Source of the DNA: Paraglaciecola polaris LMG 21857
GTDB lineage: Bacteria > Pseudomonadota > Gammaproteobacteria > Enterobacterales > Alteromonadaceae
Direction of reading: 5' to 3'
Assembly: GCF_000315055.1 (NCBI RefSeq)
Contig: NZ_BAER01000126.1
Location: forward strand, 1-44,995
Length of the DNA: 44,995 bases
The stretch's first letter is position 1, and every line of letters starts with the position of its first letter. Below are positions 24,406 through 34,205 of this stretch, piece by piece. The translations under genes and the position numbers were made by a program. Under the pieces are notes generated by a model. It was not told where the DNA came from and made no database searches. It saw nothing but the letters and a program-made list of their open reading frames with translations.

Positions 24406-24968
24406 TATTGTTCCTTTAACCACTTTTGGGCCAGAAAAAGCGCTGTTATACAGCGAGCTTCGATAAAGTCATCCCGAGCAAGTAGCGCATCAAGATCGTG
24501 TATCGACCATGGAATGACATCTAACGGCTCGGGTTCATCGCCGGGTAAGGTTTGTTCATAGAGATCTTTGGCAATGAATATATCCATGTGGGCGTTAAAA
24601 AATGCTGGAGCCATACTGACATTGTGTAAAAAATGCAGTTGCTTTGCACCGTAACCCACTTCTTCTTTTAGCTCACGGTTTGCTGCCTCAATTGATTCTT
24701 CACCAGCATCGATCAGGCCTTTGGGGAAACCCAGTTGGTAAGAATGCATTCCAGCGGCATATTCACGGACCAATAAGAATTCATGTTCATTGATAAAAGG
24801 GACTATCATCACTGCGCCGCGTCCGCCGCCAGCCATACGCTCGAAAGTGCGCAATTCGCCGTTAGAAAACTCAAGGTCAACTTGTTCAACGGTAAATAAC
24901 CCGCTTTTGGCAACGGTACGTCGTTGATGAATTTGTGGGAGTGGTTTGTTGGGGTCTATTTTGATCAT
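24405..24968 (-). CDS. nudE: ADP compounds hydrolase NudE (Nudix)
   Basis: This 187-residue Nudix hydrolase has a complete Nudix box at residues 84-106 (GLIDAGE, seven residues, then RELKEEVGY) fitting GX5EX7REUXEEXGU. NudE cleaves ADP-ribose, NADH and related dinucleotides in the cytoplasm. FERMAGGGRGAVMIVPF and the segment SYQLGFPKG also match NudE. It is the first gene of the nudE-cysQ-yceI operon and diverges from yrfG. Confidence 0.92.
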   Translation of the reverse strand: MIKIDPNKPLPQIHQRRTVAKSGLFTVEQVDLEFSNGELRTFERMAGGGRGAVMIVPFINEHEFLLVREYAAGMHSYQLGFPKGLIDAGEESIEAANRELKEEVGYGAKQLHFLHNVSMAPAFFNAHMDIFIAKDLYEQTLPGDEPEPLDVIPWSIHDLDALLARDDFIEARCITALFLAQKWLKEQ

Positions 24969-25062
24969 CTTCCTATCACGTTATCATAGCCTCACTAATT
25001 GCACCAATGACGCGTAAACTACTGTAACTACGAATATAACGCTTAACTTAAGGACATGCCAC

Positions 25063-25746
25063 TTGCCTGACTTACCTTGGAACAAAATTAAAACCGTTTT
25101 ACTCGATATGGACGGTACTCTGCTCGATTTACACTTCGATAGTCACTTTTGGTTAGAGCATTTACCGCGAAAATATGCCCGGGCTCAGGGGATAAGCGAA
25201 GCCCAAGGCAAAGAATATATGATGGCTGAATATCGCCAAGTGTTTGGCACCATAGATTGGTATTGTTTGGACTACTGGGCTGACAAATTGAAGTTAGATA
25301 TTATGCAAGCTAAACGCGAGGTCGAGCACTTGATTAGTCTGCGTGATGACAGTATCCCATTCATGGATGCCCTTAAAGCATCTGGGCGAGAGGTCATTTT
25401 AGTGACAAACGCCCACCCAGATAGTTTGTCATTGAAAATAGAGCACACCGCTCTTGATAGTCATATCGACACGCTTATTTCGACCCATGAATTTGGTGTA
25501 ACTAAGGAATCTCAGGTGTTATGGCAGAAGCTTCAACAGCGTCTTGGTTTTGTTTCTAAGCATACTTTGTTTGTGGATGACAGCATGCCTATTTTGCAGT
25601 CAGCCAAAGATTTTGGTATCGCTCACTTACTTGCGGTGAGTAATCCTGATAGTCAATTACCGATAAAAAATGTTACACAATTTTTGGCAACCCATGATTA
25701 TCGCACCATGCTCAGTGATATTGAAAATAATCCGTTCACTGGATAA
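25063..25746 (+). CDS. yrfG: HAD-family GMP/IMP nucleotidase YrfG
   Basis: This 227-residue haloacid-dehalogenase-type phosphatase has motif I LLDMDGTLLDL (about residues 13-23), motif II LVTNAH, and motif III/IV LFVDDSM. The FDSHFWLEHLP and WYCLDYW segments match E. coli YrfG, which dephosphorylates GMP and IMP. The only in-frame start close to the conserved N-terminus is TTG at 25063, with AGGA (25051-25054) at good spacing; the nearby ATG at 25056 is out of frame. The genomic link to nudE is conserved. Confidence 0.9.
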   Translation: MPDLPWNKIKTVLLDMDGTLLDLHFDSHFWLEHLPRKYARAQGISEAQGKEYMMAEYRQVFGTIDWYCLDYWADKLKLDIMQAKREVEHLISLRDDSIPFMDALKASGREVILVTNAHPDSLSLKIEHTALDSHIDTLISTHEFGVTKESQVLWQKLQQRLGFVSKHTLFVDDSMPILQSAKDFGIAHLLAVSNPDSQLPIKNVTQFLATHDYRTMLSDIENNPFTG

Positions 25747-25870
25747 CGTTCTTGAGTGAAAGTTAATGATCAGTCGCAATTATTTAGACTTTTTGCATGT
25801 TTTTGCGGAATAACGAGTAAAAGCGGTGCTTAATTGCCTTTGTGGCGTTTCATATTGCGGTTGATCACCC

Positions 25871-25876
25871 TATAAT
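25871..25876 (+). promoter_or_regulatory. ppa: -10 box of the ppa promoter
   Basis: A perfect TATAAT lies 35 bp before the ppa ATG, but the expected -35 position (TTTCAT near 25848) is weak. Promoter function is therefore only moderately supported. Confidence 0.45.
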
Positions 25877-25911
25877 TCGTGCCAATTTTCATCAATCTAT
25901 AGGTCAAGTCT

Positions 25912-26445
25912 ATGAGTCTTAACGATGTTCCCGCTGGTAAAAACTTACCAGAAGAAATTAATGTAATCATTGAAATCCCTGCACATTCAGATCCCGTTAA
26001 ATATGAAGTGGATAAAGACACAGGTGCTATCTTTGTCGACCGCTTTATGGCGACGTGTATGCATTACCCTACTAACTATGGGTATGTGAACAAGACCTTG
26101 TCTGAAGATGGCGATCCTGCTGACGTATTGGTCATGGCTCCGTTCCCATTGTTAGCGGGTTCAGTGATTAAATGTCGTCCTGTTGGTGTATTGAAAATGA
26201 CCGATGAGTCAGGTACGGATGCGAAAATTTTAGCGGTGCCGGTTGATAAATTATCGACCATTTATCGTGGTATCAAGGATATTGACCAAGTCGATGAATT
26301 GACCTTGAATCAAATTGAGCATTTTTTCTCACATTACAAAGATTTAGAGCCAGGTAAATGGGTAAAAATCGATGGTTGGGAAAATGCAGAGTCAGCTAAA
26401 GCTGAACTTGTAAGCAGCGTAGAACGTTACAATAACGAAGGCTAA
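25912..26445 (+). CDS. ppa: Inorganic pyrophosphatase
   Basis: This 177-residue family I soluble pyrophosphatase hydrolyses PPi to phosphate in the cytoplasm. It has the signature [10 protein letters not shown] with the metal-binding aspartates. It also has [37 protein letters not shown] and [12 protein letters not shown]. Length equals the E. coli enzyme. A strong terminator follows at 26480. Confidence 0.97.
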   Translation: MSLNDVPAGKNLPEEINVIIEIPAHSDPVKYEVDKDTGAIFVDRFMATCMHYPTNYGYVNKTLSEDGDPADVLVMAPFPLLAGSVIKCRPVGVLKMTDESGTDAKILAVPVDKLSTIYRGIKDIDQVDELTLNQIEHFFSHYKDLEPGKWVKIDGWENAESAKAELVSSVERYNNEG

Positions 26446-26479
26446 TTCTCCTATTTTACAAACTGCGAGTTTATCTCTG

Positions 26480-26505
26480 AAAGCCGACTGTCTGTCGGCT
26501 TTTTT
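26480..26505 (+). terminator. ppa: Rho-independent terminator after ppa
   Basis: AAAGCCGAC (26480-26488) pairs with GTCGGCTTT (26494-26502) around a 5-nt loop, followed by a T-run. Confidence 0.9.
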
Positions 26506-26562
26506 ATTTGTCCTCAGTGACGTCTATGAGACACTAAGCCTCTTTTGAGCCGACTACATCCC

Positions 26563-27786
26563 ATGAAATCCAATCGTTCCTTTAGCGCTAATCCACAATC
26601 TTTCTTACTGGCTATGGCCTTTGTTATGCCCTTGGTTTTTTCGGTGTGGAATGCGCTATTGAATAACTTTGTGGTAGAAAAAGCGCACTTTGATGGAGCG
26701 CAAATAGGCATGCTGCAAAGCTTGCGCGAAGTGCCCGGTTTTTTGGCGTTTAGCGCGGTATTTTTGTTGTTGGTATTAAAAGAACAAACCCTGGCGTTAG
26801 TCTCGTTGGCGGTGATGTGTATTGGTGTTGCCATCACGGGATGGCTGCCTTTTGAGCTTGGCTTGTATTGCACTACTGTGTTGATGTCTATTGGGTTTCA
26901 TTACTTCGAGACGATCAATCAATCACTCACCTTACAGTGGTTAGATAAGGATAAAAGCGCCCATTTTATGGGGCAGCAGTTGGCCGTGAAGAGCTTCGCC
27001 TCGTTACTCGCCTATGGTGCTATTTGGCTATTGATGGAATGGGCAGGGCTAGCCTACGCTGCCATGTACATGTTGGCGGGCGGTGTTGGTTTGGTCGTTG
27101 TAATCTTCCTGTGGTTTGGATTTGACAAATTTACCCAATCTTCGGTACAGCATAAGCATATGTTTTTGCGCAAGCGTTACTGGCTTTATTACGGATTAGT
27201 ATTTTTTAGCGGCGCTAGGCGGCAAATTTTTATGGTTTTCGCCTCATTTATGATGGTGGAAAAGTTTGGCTATTCAGTGGGGGATATCAGCCTGTTGTAT
27301 ATGCTCAATTATGTGTTTAATTTATTTTTCGCCCCGAAAATAGGCCGCTGGATCCATAAAATTGGTGAGCGCCGTGCTTTGTGTATCGAATATTCGGGTT
27401 TAATCGCGGTATTTAGTGGTTATGCATGGGTTGAGAATAGTCAGCTAGCAGCTGGGCTGTACGTTATCGATCACTTGTTTTTTGCAATGGCGATTGCGGT
27501 TAAAACCTATTTCCAAAAAATTGCGGATCATAAAGATATTGCCTCTACAGCTGGGGTCAGTTTTACCATTAATCATATTGCGGCCGTGGTGATCCCTGCA
27601 TTCTTGGGGGTCGTATGGTTAACCTCACCTTCTTCAGTATTCTATATTGGGGCGGGGTTTGCAGTATGCTCTTTGATTCTGGCGTTGAATATTCCTGTGA
27701 TGCCAACGAATGGGAATGAAGTGAGAGTAAATATGTTACGTTGGGCAAATTCGCCCGTTGAGATAGCTGTTAAGGAGCGTTCATGA
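26563..27786 (+). CDS. MFS transporter, uncharacterised
   Basis: This 407-residue membrane protein has about 12 hydrophobic segments of major-facilitator type: SFLLAMAFVMPLVFSVWNAL at the start, LQSLREVPGFLAF, a central basic loop around residue 195 (HKHMFLRKRYW) and GRWIHKIGERRAL in the second half. The substrate is unknown. I prefer the ATG at 26563 to a TTG at 26545. The stop overlaps the next gene start by 4 bp (ATGA), so the two are probably translationally coupled. Confidence 0.78.
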   Translation: MKSNRSFSANPQSFLLAMAFVMPLVFSVWNALLNNFVVEKAHFDGAQIGMLQSLREVPGFLAFSAVFLLLVLKEQTLALVSLAVMCIGVAITGWLPFELGLYCTTVLMSIGFHYFETINQSLTLQWLDKDKSAHFMGQQLAVKSFASLLAYGAIWLLMEWAGLAYAAMYMLAGGVGLVVVIFLWFGFDKFTQSSVQHKHMFLRKRYWLYYGLVFFSGARRQIFMVFASFMMVEKFGYSVGDISLLYMLNYVFNLFFAPKIGRWIHKIGERRALCIEYSGLIAVFSGYAWVENSQLAAGLYVIDHLFFAMAIAVKTYFQKIADHKDIASTAGVSFTINHIAAVVIPAFLGVVWLTSPSSVFYIGAGFAVCSLILALNIPVMPTNGNEVRVNMLRWANSPVEIAVKERS

Positions 27787-28244
27787 AGTATGTAGTGTTA
27801 TTGTTGGCAATAAGTTCGTTTGCCGCTTTGGGCCAACAGCCGCAAGAGTTATTTTGGGAAGATATGATCCCTAAAAACTATATAGCTCCCCAAGAAGATG
27901 TGAACCACGATGGCAGCATGATCCAGCAAAGTTTAGATGCACCTGTGGTGAATGAACTGGATGGTAAATTGGTTAAAATCCCGGGTTTTGTGGTACCGCT
28001 AGAAGGCAGTAGTGACACCACCACTGAGTTCTTGTTGGTTCCGTATTTTGGTGCCTGTATCCATGTTCCACCCCCGCCACCCAATCAAATTGTTTATGTG
28101 AAGTTTTCTACCGGTGTGCCGATAGATAACATATACGATGCGGTCTGGGTTACTGGCACTCTGGCCACACAAGTTTGGCAAGGTGACTTAGCAACGGTCG
28201 GTTATACACTGCAAGGCATTGAAGTGACACCTTACGATGGCTAG
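27783..28244 (+). CDS. DUF3299 exported protein
   Basis: This 153-residue protein has a signal peptide (about 1-17) and a DUF3299 domain: LDGKLVKIPGFVVPLEG, then TTEFLLVPYFGACIHVPPPP and VWVTGTL. DUF3299 proteins are periplasmic and often sit near transport genes, sometimes metal-linked. The conserved Cys and His of GACIHVPPP could bind metal, which is speculation. It overlaps the MFS gene by 4 bp. Confidence 0.8.
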   Translation: MKYVVLLLAISSFAALGQQPQELFWEDMIPKNYIAPQEDVNHDGSMIQQSLDAPVVNELDGKLVKIPGFVVPLEGSSDTTTEFLLVPYFGACIHVPPPPPNQIVYVKFSTGVPIDNIYDAVWVTGTLATQVWQGDLATVGYTLQGIEVTPYDG

Positions 28245-28338
28245 CCCGAATAAACCGAGTCTGCGCGGCTAAGCGTCATTTTTTAACTACACTTGCAATG
28301 ACAATCCAAAATATTCCTTGGAATTAAAGGCCAATTAA

Positions 28339-29958
28339 ATGAGTTTCCTAACAAAAATGTCGATTGCACAAAAGCTGTATTTGATTCCGATCATTGGCTC
28401 AATTGGTTTTTTGGTTTATTTATGGGTCACCACTCACACAGCAATGAATAATATTGAATTGCTTGAAGATGCTGAAAAGGTGCAATATCCAGCACTAGAG
28501 GCCACCAGTAGCGCGCTGGTTAAGATGGAAAAGGTAAAAGACATCCTTAGCAGTGCGGTGACCACCGGCGATGAGGAGGGCTTGGCCGCTGCGAAACAGC
28601 AGGCCGCGGAAACCAAAATATTGCTGGATAAAATTATCGCAATCGAGCCCAGTCTGAGTACTGAAGCCAATCGTATTCGCCAATCGTTTAATGCCTACTT
28701 CGACCTAGCTTATAAGGTGTCTGAATCCATGGTAAACAATACCGCTGACTTTTCTAAAATCGGCGATTTATCTACCAGAATGAATAACAATTATGACGAT
28801 GCTACGTCTGCCCTGAGTGCCTTCCGAGATGCTCGTGTGAACGGTTTTAAGCAAGCGATTACCGAATCAAATGAAGCGCTAAAAAATATGTTGTCTGTGG
28901 GGGCGATCATGGCGGGTGTAACCATAGTTTTGTTATTTGCTACCGCGGTACCCATTGTGACTGGTATTCGCAGCAGCATAGATCAGGTGGTTAGTTCACT
29001 CAAAGATATCGCGCAAGAAGACGGAGACTTAACCGTACGTATTCAAAGCCGGAATCAAGACGAAATAGGAGATCTGGTACATTGGTTTAATCAGTTTATG
29101 GAAAAGCTGCAAGGGGTGGTAAAAGACATAGTGAATGCGTCTTTGCCCTTGTCCCAGTTAGCGCAAAACTTAAATCAGTTAACCGATGACACCAACCGTA
29201 CTATCGATATTCAGCAAAGTGCAGCCAATCAAGCCAAGTCAGCAGTAGACGACATGGCACGCAGCGTCAATGCGGTAGCAGAAAGCGCAGCGGAAGCTGC
29301 GAATGCCGCAGGCGATGCCTCTTCCGCCGCTGATGATGGCCAAGCTGTGGTTAATCATACGGTGCAAAGTATTCGTGAGTTGGCCGCCAACGTGGACAGT
29401 TCTGCCGAGGTTATCAAGCAGTTAGAGGCGGATTCTAAACAGGTTGGTGTTGTGCTAGACGTGATCAAAGGAATTGCTGAGCAGACCAACTTGTTGGCAC
29501 TCAATGCTGCAATTGAAGCCGCTCGGGCAGGTGAACATGGACGTGGATTTGCCGTGGTAGCCGATGAGGTGCGAACCCTTGCTTCTCGCACCCAGCAATC
29601 AACGGAGCAAATTCAGAAGACGATTGAGCAACTGCAAAACGCATCCCGTTCGGCCGTTAGTGTTATGGCTAAAGGAACCGAGCAAGCTACGAGCAGTGTT
29701 GAAACGGCGAATAAAGCCGGTGCAAGTTTGACGGTTATCACGCAAACCATCAGCCGTATTACGCAAATGAATGACCAAATCGCCCATGCGACCGGCGAGC
29801 AGCAAAATGTTGCTGGGGTGATTAGCCACAACGTCGATGAAATTCATCAACGTACTGAGGAAACAGCACAAAGTTCAGGTCGGTTAGCATCCGTGAGTAG
29901 TGAGCTTGCTCAGTTGGCTAAGCATCTTGAAGGGATCACGCAGCAGTTTAAGGTGTAA
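28339..29958 (+). CDS. Methyl-accepting chemotaxis protein
   Basis: This 539-residue transducer has TM1 at about 13-31, a periplasmic four-helix-type sensor (about 32-183), TM2 at about 184-208, and HAMP at about 209-262 ([19 protein letters not shown]). The coiled-coil cytoplasmic domain has the conserved tip [20 protein letters not shown] (from residue 379) followed by [13 protein letters not shown]. It binds the CheA/CheW array at the pole. The ligand cannot be read from the sensor. It is probably a single-gene unit. Confidence 0.95.
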   Translation: MSFLTKMSIAQKLYLIPIIGSIGFLVYLWVTTHTAMNNIELLEDAEKVQYPALEATSSALVKMEKVKDILSSAVTTGDEEGLAAAKQQAAETKILLDKIIAIEPSLSTEANRIRQSFNAYFDLAYKVSESMVNNTADFSKIGDLSTRMNNNYDDATSALSAFRDARVNGFKQAITESNEALKNMLSVGAIMAGVTIVLLFATAVPIVTGIRSSIDQVVSSLKDIAQEDGDLTVRIQSRNQDEIGDLVHWFNQFMEKLQGVVKDIVNASLPLSQLAQNLNQLTDDTNRTIDIQQSAANQAKSAVDDMARSVNAVAESAAEAANAAGDASSAADDGQAVVNHTVQSIRELAANVDSSAEVIKQLEADSKQVGVVLDVIKGIAEQTNLLALNAAIEAARAGEHGRGFAVVADEVRTLASRTQQSTEQIQKTIEQLQNASRSAVSVMAKGTEQATSSVETANKAGASLTVITQTISRITQMNDQIAHATGEQQNVAGVISHNVDEIHQRTEETAQSSGRLASVSSELAQLAKHLEGITQQFKV

Positions 29959-29970
29959 AGGCTTCTAGCA

Positions 29971-29993
29971 CGCCATTTTAGTTGAAAATGGCG
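29971..29993. terminator. Hairpin between convergent genes
   Basis: CGCCATTTT (29971-29979) pairs perfectly with AAAATGGCG (29985-29993) around a 5-nt loop. It contains the stop codon of the opposite-strand oxygenase gene and lies 13 bp after the chemotaxis receptor stop. It probably acts as a bidirectional terminator, although T-runs are weak. Confidence 0.5.
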
Positions 29994-30679
29994 CTTGCCT
30001 GATTGAACAACACCCATGACGTGAGTATGTATTTATCATTTGAAATGGGCACTTGCCCTCTGTGGGTGTGGGTAAAGTATGCGGGTGCTATGACCATAGT
30101 GCCTTTGCGTGGCTGAATACTCAGGTCCTGATAATAAAAATCCGTTGTGCCACCTTCTTCCACATCATTTAAATAAAACATAAACAACAAGATACGATGC
30201 AAGGCGTCTGTACTGTTGGTTTGCGGGAAGACCTCGGAATGCCAATAAGGATAACCACCTTGCTGACGCTGGTACTTTTGGGCGTTTATGTCACCTAATC
30301 GAAATAAGTAGGTCATCAAATTGGCTAGATTTGGCAGCCCCACCTCGTTAAAATTTTCTTGGGTGAGCTTAACGGGTTGGCCGGTTTCTGGGTGTTTAAC
30401 GGTCAGGCCAATGGGGCCGATTAAGGCGAAGAAGTATTGCTCGAAATAGCGCAATATATGTTGCCCAACTACGGGCAATAACGCCTGACACGGTGCTTCG
30501 AATTCAGGATGCTGAATGATTGAAACATCGACACTGCGTTTTTTATCAATATCTATGCCCCCGCCCGTGCGACCAGGTTGAGTGTGTTTGCTGGCGTCAA
30601 ACTGAGTGACGAACTGATCACACAGCTCGTCACTGATGGCATGCTCGATAACCTGAATAAAGGTCTCGGGCTTAGCCAT
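29978..30679 (-). CDS. 2OG-Fe(II) oxygenase, prolyl-4-hydroxylase-like, with an HxE metal motif
   Basis: This 233-residue protein has the double-stranded beta-helix of prolyl 4-hydroxylase-type dioxygenases. Likely Fe ligands are His147 and Glu149 (YWHSEVFP) and His206 (THTHRG). Lys216, ten residues after His206, fits the 2-oxoglutarate-binding lysine of P4H enzymes. Most members have HxD, so the Glu is unusual. HRILLFMFYLNDVEEGGTTDF and KGTMVIAPA also match the family. There is no signal peptide. The substrate is unknown. The start overlaps the thioesterase stop by 8 bp, in a uvrA-thioesterase-oxygenase operon. Confidence 0.82.
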   Translation of the reverse strand: MAKPETFIQVIEHAISDELCDQFVTQFDASKHTQPGRTGGGIDIDKKRSVDVSIIQHPEFEAPCQALLPVVGQHILRYFEQYFFALIGPIGLTVKHPETGQPVKLTQENFNEVGLPNLANLMTYLFRLGDINAQKYQRQQGGYPYWHSEVFPQTNSTDALHRILLFMFYLNDVEEGGTTDFYYQDLSIQPRKGTMVIAPAYFTHTHRGQVPISNDKYILTSWVLFNQASAIFN

Positions 30680-31079
30680 TCACGCCTCTAGGAATGGCAT
30701 GTTCGGTAAGTTGCGCGCGAATATCATCGCTGATTACCACAGATCGTTTATCTGCATAGTTATACTGAACCATGGTTGTTGTGCCAGTGGCGCGCTTGGT
30801 TCCGCTTTGCCACAGTTCTTGATACGCATCAAACGAGCTACCACCGATACGGCTGATATAGGTGCGAACCTGAACAGGATGGCCGTAATGCATTTGATCG
30901 AGAAAGTCGACTTTATAACTGGCTAAAATAAGTGGCCAGTTTTGTAGATCTAGATTTGGACTAAAGATCTTAAAAATGGGCTCCCGAGCCATTTCGAACC
31001 AATCAACCAACACTGTGTTACTCACATGGGCTAAGGCATCCGTTTCGCAAAAGCGTACATTAAATTCTTCAAGTAACAT
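30672..31079 (-). CDS. Acyl-CoA thioesterase, 4HBT hotdog family
   Basis: This 135-residue hotdog-fold protein has [22 protein letters not shown] at the N-terminus, with Asp14 and His18 in the 4-hydroxybenzoyl-CoA thioesterase active-site pattern. [13 protein letters not shown] follows. It probably hydrolyses a cytoplasmic acyl-CoA; chain specificity is not readable. It overlaps uvrA by 11 bp and the oxygenase gene by 8 bp. Confidence 0.85.
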   Translation of the reverse strand: MLLEEFNVRFCETDALAHVSNTVLVDWFEMAREPIFKIFSPNLDLQNWPLILASYKVDFLDQMHYGHPVQVRTYISRIGGSSFDAYQELWQSGTKRATGTTTMVQYNYADKRSVVISDDIRAQLTEHAIPRGVNG

Positions 31080-33924
31080 GGTTCAATTCCTTGTTTTTGG
31101 TTGATAGCAAAGGTTTAAGAAAGCGTGCTGTGTGAGACACCTCAACTTCGCAGACTTGTTCTGGTGTGCCTTGAGCAATAATTTGGCCCCCGCCTGAGCC
31201 GCCTTCTGGACCAAGATCGATGACCCAGTCAGCCGTCTTAATGACATCTAGGTTATGCTCAATAACCACTACTGTGTTGCCGTGGTCACGCAGACGATGC
31301 AATACCTGTAACAGTTGTTTAATATCGTGAAAATGCAAGCCTGTTGTGGGCTCATCTAATATATATAAGGTTTGACCCGTATCGCGTTTTGATAGCTCTT
31401 TGGCGAGCTTTACACGCTGAGCTTCACCACCAGAAAGTGTGGTTGCGGCTTGGCCAAGACGCACATAAGACAAACCGACTTCTTTTAATGTTTGCAGTTT
31501 GCGGGCAATGGCTGGGATAACGTCAAAAAATTCCCGGGCATCTTCTACGGTTAAATCTAAAACTTGATGAATATTCAAGCCTTTATATTGGATTTCCAAG
31601 GTTTCTCGATTGTAGCGCTTGCCTTTACATACATCACAGGGCACGTAAACATCAGGTAAAAAGTGCATTTCAACTTTTATGACCCCATCACCCTGGCAGG
31701 CTTCGCAGCGCCCGCCCTTTACGTTGAAGCTGAAACGACCGGGTTTATAACCACGGGAGCGTGCTTCTTGGGTGCCTGCAAATAGTTCACGTACTGGGGT
31801 GAAAATCCCCGCATAGGTTGCTGGGTTTGAGCGCGGTGTGCGGCCGATGGGACTTTGATCGATATCGACCACCTTGTCGAGCATTTCCATACCGGTAATC
31901 GTTTTGTACGGAGCGGGTTCGCCTGTGGTGGCACCGTTTAGTTCGCGGTGGGCAATACGATAAAAGGTATCGTTGATCAGGGTTGATTTACCTGAGCCAG
32001 AGACACCTGTCACGCAGGTCATCAAACCAAATGGAATACGCAAGTCTACATCTTGCAAGTTATTACCGGACGCACCGCACAGTTCAATCCACTTGTCTTG
32101 GTCAATCTCGGTGCGTTTAGCAGGTATGGCAATACATTCACGACCCGATAAGTATTTACCCGTCAGTGAATGCTCACTTTTCATTATATCTTCAATGGTA
32201 CCTTGGGCGACTATTTCGCCCCCATGCACACCCGCACCAGGGCCGATATCTAGCACGAAGTCAGCAGCACGAATGGCGTCTTCATCGTGTTCAACCACTA
32301 TTACAGTGTTACCCAAATCTCGTAAATGCTCCAAGGTGGTCAGCAAACGTTCGTTATCTCTTTGATGCAAACCGATAGACGGTTCATCAAGAACATACAT
32401 GACCCCGACCAAACCCGCACCGATTTGACTGGCAAGGCGAATACGTTGTGCTTCACCGCCAGATAATGTGTCGGCGCTACGTGATAAAGACAGGTAGTTT
32501 AAACCTACGTTGACTAAGAAATTCAAACGGTCATTAATTTCTTTAAAAATTTTATCCGCAATCTTTTCGCGTTTGCCGGTCAGTTCTATTTCGCTGAAAA
32601 ACTGCAAGGTTTCTGCAATAGACATGGCGGTGATCGTAGGTAGCGCGGTTTTACCAATAAAGACGTTACGGGCTTCGAGCCGTAATCGGGTACCGTTGCA
32701 GCTAGTACAATGTTGTTGGCTGAGGTATTTGGCTAGTTCATCTCGCACTGCGTTTGATTCAGTTTCTCGGTAACGGCGCTCCATATTGGGGATGATCCCC
32801 TCAAAAGGATGCTTGCGTTCCATGATGTCGCCGCGATCATTGATGTACTTAAAGTTAATTGACGTGCCTTTGCTGCCGTTTAACACTAAATCTTTGGCTT
32901 CGTCATCCAATTCAGCGAAGGGCTTGGCTAAATCAAACTTGTAATGATCGGCCACGGCTTGCAACATCTGGAAATAATAATAGCTGCGTTTATCCCAGCC
33001 ACGAATGGCACCACCAGACAAACTTAGCTCGTCATTAGCAATAATACGTTGGGGGTCGAAAAACTGTCGTGTACCTAAGCCATCACAGGTTTGGCACGCA
33101 CCTGCAGGGTTATTAAAAGAGAATAGTCTTGGCTCGAGTTCTGCCATTGAATAACCACAATGGGGGCATGCGAAATTAGATGAAAAGACCACTTCTTCTT
33201 TTTGCGGATCATCCATATAGGCAATTTTGGCGGTACCAGCGGATAGATTGAGCGCTGTTTCAAATGACTCTGATAAACGAAGCGCTAAGTCATCCCGTAC
33301 TTTGAAACGGTCAATGACCACTTCTATATTGTGTTTTTTATGTAAGTCTAGCTCAGGGGGATCGGATAAATCACACACTTCGCCATCGATACGTGCGCGA
33401 ATAAAGCCTTGTGCCGCAAGACTTTCTAAGGTTTTAACGTGCTCACCTTTACGATCTTGTACCACAGGGGCCAATAACATAAGTTTTTCGTCAGGCGGCA
33501 TCGCCATTACACGGTCGACCATTTGACTGACCGTTTGCGCGTCTAAAGGTACATGGTGAGTGGGGCAACGAGGTTCACCGACGCGGGCATAGAGCAAACG
33601 CAGATAATCGTATATTTCAGTAATGGTGCCCACAGTTGAGCGTGGATTATGGGACGTGGATTTTTGCTCAATTGAAATAGCAGGTGACAAGCCTTCGATG
33701 TGATCCACATCGGGCTTTTCCATCATGGATAAAAATTGTCTAGCGTAGGCTGATAAAGACTCAACATAGCGACGTTGCCCCTCGGCGTAAAGGGTGTCGA
33801 ATGCCAGTGATGACTTACCTGAGCCAGACAAGCCAGTGATCACGGTAAGTTTGTCTCTCGGAATATCTAAATCGATGTTTTTTAGATTGTGAGTGCGCGC
33901 GCCACGTACAGCTATTTTATCCAT
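31069..33924 (-). CDS. uvrA: UvrA, excinuclease ABC subunit A
   Basis: This 951-residue damage-recognition ATPase of nucleotide excision repair partners with UvrB. It has Walker A motifs GLSGSGKS (residues 31-38) and GVSGSGKS. It has ABC signatures [16 protein letters not shown] and [16 protein letters not shown], and Walker B segments with [10 protein letters not shown] and [10 protein letters not shown]. Zinc ligands are CPHCGYS with CQTCDG, and CEACQGDG with CDVCKG. Length is close to E. coli UvrA (940). No clean SOS box is visible upstream. It leads a short operon with the thioesterase and 2OG-oxygenase genes. Confidence 0.98.
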   Translation of the reverse strand: MDKIAVRGARTHNLKNIDLDIPRDKLTVITGLSGSGKSSLAFDTLYAEGQRRYVESLSAYARQFLSMMEKPDVDHIEGLSPAISIEQKSTSHNPRSTVGTITEIYDYLRLLYARVGEPRCPTHHVPLDAQTVSQMVDRVMAMPPDEKLMLLAPVVQDRKGEHVKTLESLAAQGFIRARIDGEVCDLSDPPELDLHKKHNIEVVIDRFKVRDDLALRLSESFETALNLSAGTAKIAYMDDPQKEEVVFSSNFACPHCGYSMAELEPRLFSFNNPAGACQTCDGLGTRQFFDPQRIIANDELSLSGGAIRGWDKRSYYYFQMLQAVADHYKFDLAKPFAELDDEAKDLVLNGSKGTSINFKYINDRGDIMERKHPFEGIIPNMERRYRETESNAVRDELAKYLSQQHCTSCNGTRLRLEARNVFIGKTALPTITAMSIAETLQFFSEIELTGKREKIADKIFKEINDRLNFLVNVGLNYLSLSRSADTLSGGEAQRIRLASQIGAGLVGVMYVLDEPSIGLHQRDNERLLTTLEHLRDLGNTVIVVEHDEDAIRAADFVLDIGPGAGVHGGEIVAQGTIEDIMKSEHSLTGKYLSGRECIAIPAKRTEIDQDKWIELCGASGNNLQDVDLRIPFGLMTCVTGVSGSGKSTLINDTFYRIAHRELNGATTGEPAPYKTITGMEMLDKVVDIDQSPIGRTPRSNPATYAGIFTPVRELFAGTQEARSRGYKPGRFSFNVKGGRCEACQGDGVIKVEMHFLPDVYVPCDVCKGKRYNRETLEIQYKGLNIHQVLDLTVEDAREFFDVIPAIARKLQTLKEVGLSYVRLGQAATTLSGGEAQRVKLAKELSKRDTGQTLYILDEPTTGLHFHDIKQLLQVLHRLRDHGNTVVVIEHNLDVIKTADWVIDLGPEGGSGGGQIIAQGTPEQVCEVEVSHTARFLKPLLSTKNKELNHVT

Positions 33925-34205
33925 TATTGACCAAAGTCGACCTCAAAAGAGTGAGTATTACATACTTGATATAAGAGCTCTATGTGGTTGAACAATTATA
34001 CTTTCAATACTCAGATGATTATTGGCTAAAAGATACGGACTTGGGCTTGAATAAGATCGCTTGTTAAATTTGTAAGTTCTTGTTTGTAACAGGTGCATAT
34101 CCCTGAACTTATGTTATTTTCACGCCTCATAGTTGCGGTCGTTGCACGAGATATAATTATGCTAAACTTCAGCGCCTTTTAATCCTCAATTGAATAGTTA
34201 CTGAT

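Noticed and set aside
33925-34205. SOS (LexA) box expected upstream of uvrA
   Set aside because: No CTGT-N8-ACAG site found; the nearest TTGTTTGTAACAG lacks the correct first half and spacing.
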